This document shows, piece after piece, positions 61,933 to 64,000 of a DNA stretch of 64,000 nucleotides. The position numbers and the translations under genes were made by a program. Source of the DNA: UBA4416 sp964543545 (GTDB lineage Bacteria > Bacteroidota > Bacteroidia > B-17B0 > Aurantibacillaceae). Under the pieces are notes generated by a model. The model did no database searches. It worked only from the letters and a program-made list of their open reading frames with translations, and was not told the origin of the DNA. The first letter of the stretch is position 1. Each line of letters opens with the position of its first letter. The stretch spans positions 248,001-312,000 of the forward strand of contig CAZIYT010000005.1 of NCBI GenBank assembly GCA_964543545.1, written 5' to 3'.

Positions 61933-62868
61933 TTATATCTCCAGTATCGTACTTTGCTTGTATTGCAGCATGTGCGGCGGAATCACCTCCATGATACTTT
62001 GTTTGAGGGAATGGATAAGCGTGGCTTTCAGAAATTCGTGATGGGTCACCAGGCTGATCTCCCGCACAGGAACGGGGTTCTTAAAGGTTCGCAGGCGTTT
62101 TTTTTGTGAGCTGCTCATATTATGAGTGGCGAGCTCGGGGATGATCGTCATGCCGAAGCTGGTATCCACCATATTCTTCAGGGTTTCGATGCTTCCGGCA
62201 TTGTAGTGAAACTGCTCTTCGGCTTCTTTTTGTTTTTTGAGGGAACAAAAATTCAGGATCTGGGAACGCATGCAATGCCCTTCCTCCAGGAGCCAGAGGC
62301 GGTTGATGTCAATATCTTTGGATAAGACGAACTGCTTATCGAATCCTTTTTCCTTGTGGCCTACATACAGGGAATAGCTCTCATAGAAGAGCACCTGCTC
62401 ATGCAGGCTATGCTCATGTAAGGGCGTGGCGAGAATAGCGGCATCGAGATCGCCGTTCTTCAGCTTGTGCAGGATCACATCGGTGGTAAACTCATTAATG
62501 ACGAGCTTTACCAAGGGAAAATCACGGAGAAAGTTTTTCAGGAAGAGCGGCAGCAGGTAAGGTGCCAGGGTCGGGATGATACCGATGCGTAATTCTCCGT
62601 GTACAATATCCTTTTCATCGTCGATCAGCTCTTTCAGCTTCCTGGATTCTGCCAGGATCTTTTTGGCCTGCGCGATGATCTTTTCGCCGATAGCCGTGGT
62701 TTTCACGGGCTGCCGGCTCCGGTCGAAGATCCTGACGCCGAGCTCCTCCTCGAGTTTTTTCACCATCATACTAAGGGTGGCCTGGGTGACGAAACAGGTT
62801 TCGGAGGCTTTCACAAAATTTCGTAACTTGTCTACAGCAATGATGTATTCCAATTGTTGAAAGTTCAT
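61933..62868 (-). CDS. oxyR: LysR-type peroxide sensor OxyR
   Basis: 311 residues. The LysR helix-turn-helix (about 1-60: FQQLEYIIAVDKLRNFVKAS, VTQATLSMMVKKLEEELG) is followed by the sensor domain. LLEEGHCMRSQILNFC places Cys at residues 199 and 208, the same numbers as the redox-active pair of E. coli OxyR. It activates peroxide defence genes when the disulphide forms. It is divergent from dps and the catalase gene, the expected targets. A palindrome matching ATAG-N7-CTAT covers its own start region. Confidence 0.94.
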   Translation of the reverse strand: MNFQQLEYIIAVDKLRNFVKASETCFVTQATLSMMVKKLEEELGVRIFDRSRQPVKTTAIGEKIIAQAKKILAESRKLKELIDDEKDIVHGELRIGIIPTLAPYLLPLFLKNFLRDFPLVKLVINEFTTDVILHKLKNGDLDAAILATPLHEHSLHEQVLFYESYSLYVGHKEKGFDKQFVLSKDIDINRLWLLEEGHCMRSQILNFCSLKKQKEAEEQFHYNAGSIETLKNMVDTSFGMTIIPELATHNMSSSQKKRLRTFKNPVPVREISLVTHHEFLKATLIHSLKQSIMEVIPPHMLQYKQSTILEI

Positions 62869-62892
62869 ATAGATAAAATCTATACAAATATA
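62869..62892 (-). promoter_or_regulatory. oxyR promoter box and OxyR-type palindrome
   Basis: TATATTTG (minus strand, 62892-62885) is followed by ATAG-ATAAAAT-CTAT (62869-62883), which fits one ATAG-N7-CTAT half of the OxyR motif and ends next to ATG 62868. Transcription should begin inside the palindrome, so OxyR bound there could repress its own gene. The dps promoter probably lies in 62920-62985 and is not clear. Confidence 0.6.
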
Positions 62893-63004
62893 AAAAATAT
62901 CAGTTTTATTGAACCGATTAAATGATCTACTTTTACAAAAGATAGTTCAGGGGTCGGCCAAACATAACAGCGTTTTATTTGTCTTATCATTTAAACTTTA
63001 ACTT

Positions 63005-63478
63005 ATGAAAACAACACGCATTGGATTAAACAAGGACAAGAGCGAGGCACTGGCTAAAAAGCTGAACGGGCTCCTCGCAAATTACCAGGTATTCTATATG
63101 AATGCAAGGGGCTTTCACTGGAATATCAAAGGCAGTAACTTTTTTGAGCTTCACCTGAAATTCGAGGAGATCTACAACAACCTACAGCTGAAGATAGACG
63201 AGATCGCCGAGCGGATCCTGACACTGGGCCATACGCCTTTGCACAGCTACAGCGATTACCTGAAAAAATCGGAGATCAAAGAAAAAACCAATTCCACCGA
63301 TGGCAAAAAATCACTGGCCGAAGTATTAAGCGCCCTGGAAATCATCATCTCCCTGCAACGCGAGATCCTGACCTTATCGGCCGACGCGGCGGATGAGGGC
63401 ACCAATGCCCTGATGAGCGATTATATCCGCGAACAGGAAAAACTGACCTGGATGTATGCTTCTTACTTAAACCAATAA
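63005..63478 (+). CDS. dps: Dps-family DNA-protecting ferritin
   Basis: 157 residues, the usual Dps length. The ferroxidase-site motif is NARGFHWNIKGSNFFELHLKFEEIYNNLQLKIDEIAERI, with His, Asp and Glu ligands in place, followed by a helical bundle ending LTWMYASYLNQ. Dps shells oxidise and store iron with peroxide, limiting Fenton chemistry, and may coat DNA. It starts the dps-58-residue ORF-catalase series, divergent from oxyR. Confidence 0.95.
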   Translation: MKTTRIGLNKDKSEALAKKLNGLLANYQVFYMNARGFHWNIKGSNFFELHLKFEEIYNNLQLKIDEIAERILTLGHTPLHSYSDYLKKSEIKEKTNSTDGKKSLAEVLSALEIIISLQREILTLSADAADEGTNALMSDYIREQEKLTWMYASYLNQ

Positions 63479-63490
63479 ACCTATTAAGAC

Positions 63491-63667
63491 ATGGAAACAC
63501 CTGAACAACCACAACAAGCGCCTTGCTGCATGAAGATCTGCCGCGGGGCCGAACAGCCTATTGAAAAACCGGCTCTGAAATCCATTCAGCAAAAAGAACC
63601 GCTTGCCACGAAAGAGCCGAATGCCAACGTTTTCGGGATCTTCGACGACATGCTTTTTTATTACTAA
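63491..63667 (+). CDS. 58-residue Cys-containing ORF between dps and catalase
   Basis: ATG 63491 to TAA 63667, 12 bases after dps and 18 bases before catalase, same strand, so it fits the operon spacing. It is Pro/Gln/Lys-rich with a CC and a further Cys (APCCMKICRGAEQP), and ends with FGIFDDMLFYY. No signal peptide or membrane segment; no family is recognised. The Cys cluster suggests metal or haem binding or a redox role, which is inference only. Confidence 0.6.
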   Translation: METPEQPQQAPCCMKICRGAEQPIEKPALKSIQQKEPLATKEPNANVFGIFDDMLFYY

Positions 63668-63685
63668 CCTACATAAATCGACATC

Positions 63686-64000
63686 ATGGAAAAGAAAAAA
63701 CTGACAACCGCTTCGGGCATTCCGTATTCCGAGAATGAGAACACGATGAGCGTTGGACCGAGAGGGCCACTGCTGCTCCAGGATTTTATCCTGCACGAAA
63801 AAATGGCTCACTTCAACCGCGAACGTATTCCGGAAAGGGTGGTACATGCCAAAGGAACGGGTGCTTTCGGCACCTTTACCGTAACGCATGACATCACGAA
63901 GTACACCAAAGCGAAATTGTTCAGTAAGGTTGGGAACGCCTGTAAGATCCTGATCCGCTTTTCCACGGTGGGTGGCGAGAAAGGTAGCGCCGACAGCGAG
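63686..64000 (+). CDS. katA: Catalase, 5' part (3' end outside window)
   Basis: 105 residues of the N-terminal part. LTTASGIPYSENENTMSVGPRGPLLLQDF and MAHFNRERIPERVVHAKGTGAFGTF are the clade-3 type small-subunit catalase signatures; the His in RVVHAKG is the distal haem-pocket residue. DITKYTKAKLF and ILIRFSTVGGEKGSADSE continue the family pattern to the window edge. It decomposes hydrogen peroxide and is a likely OxyR target with dps. The gene symbol rests on family type only. Confidence 0.93.
   Translation, partial: MEKKKLTTASGIPYSENENTMSVGPRGPLLLQDFILHEKMAHFNRERIPERVVHAKGTGAFGTFTVTHDITKYTKAKLFSKVGNACKILIRFSTVGGEKGSADSE

Noticed and set aside
1..64000. Prophage, integrative element or genomic island
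   Set aside because: No integrase, tail, portal, relaxase or tRNA attachment site was found, and most genes are typical chromosomal core or envelope genes.

Overview
The window reads as chromosome from a member of the Bacteroidota, most like the Chitinophagales/Sphingobacteriales side of the phylum. The evidence is: type IX secretion (T9SS) C-terminal sorting domains on several secreted proteins; a SprB-repeat protein with a gliding-motility-type tail beside a PorP/SprF protein; TonB-dependent and DUF5686 outer-membrane proteins with carboxypeptidase-regulatory-like domains; futalosine-pathway menaquinone genes (mqnB, mqnC, mqnD); a HExxGH dipeptidyl peptidase III; and many promoters of the Bacteroidota type (TTTG, about 19 bases, TAnnTTTG). 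No tRNA, rRNA, CRISPR array, phage or intact insertion sequence was seen. The genus cannot be told from sequence alone.

Layout. 1-7.2 kb: 5' part of an Ig/PKD-like secreted protein, a TonB-dependent receptor, an mqnC-SDR operon and a double OmpA-like protein. 7.5-17.6 kb: a T9SS cargo protein, a propeller-sensor kinase/LytTR regulator pair with overlapping genes, and the SprB-repeat/PorP-SprF pair. 17.7-25.3 kb: an arginase-fold protein missing half of its metal ligands, Hsp20, a GNAT enzyme, an M13 peptidase, mqnB and mqnD, and a 6-pyruvoyl-tetrahydropterin synthase/GTP cyclohydrolase I pair. 25.3-37.4 kb: a PAS-PP2C phosphatase with a structured leader, a lepB-wbqC-ogt-alkA type operon, a hypothetical gene, a double D-Ala-D-Ala-ligase-like ATP-grasp protein, a BamA-like barrel and a glycosyltransferase/DUF2779 nuclease-like pair. 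37.5-43.8 kb: a kinase-receiver-Hpt hybrid convergent with a sigma-54 response regulator, a small secreted protein, a bestrophin and two small genes. 44.0-50.5 kb: mntR and an mntH-UspA fusion behind a clear operator/promoter, a repeat-rich gap, lptB and a DUF5686 protein. 50.6-61.8 kb: a CrtI-like oxidoreductase, a flavin reductase, a YdeI-like protein, a T9SS-exported sugar-dehydrogenase-like protein, DPP III, a VOC protein, two secreted unknowns and a short tandem-repeat secreted protein. 61.9-64 kb: oxyR divergent from dps, a new 58-residue Cys-containing ORF, and the start of catalase.

Functional themes are cell-envelope and T9SS export, menaquinone and pterin synthesis, manganese homeostasis, oxidative-stress defence, DNA alkylation repair and signal transduction.

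The most unusual signal lies between genes. There is a family of small hairpins with nearly constant loops (for example TTCGAGAGCCTCA) and different but self-complementary stems; a nested palindrome of the form TCACGAC-NN-GTCGTGA; and two larger units (29576-29814 and 46635-47145) whose two ends are inverted copies of one element beginning GGGCG. Some of the small hairpins also appear to serve as transcription terminators. Other points worth checking are the probably leaderless transcripts, the OxyR-type palindrome over the oxyR start site and the arginase-fold pseudoenzyme.
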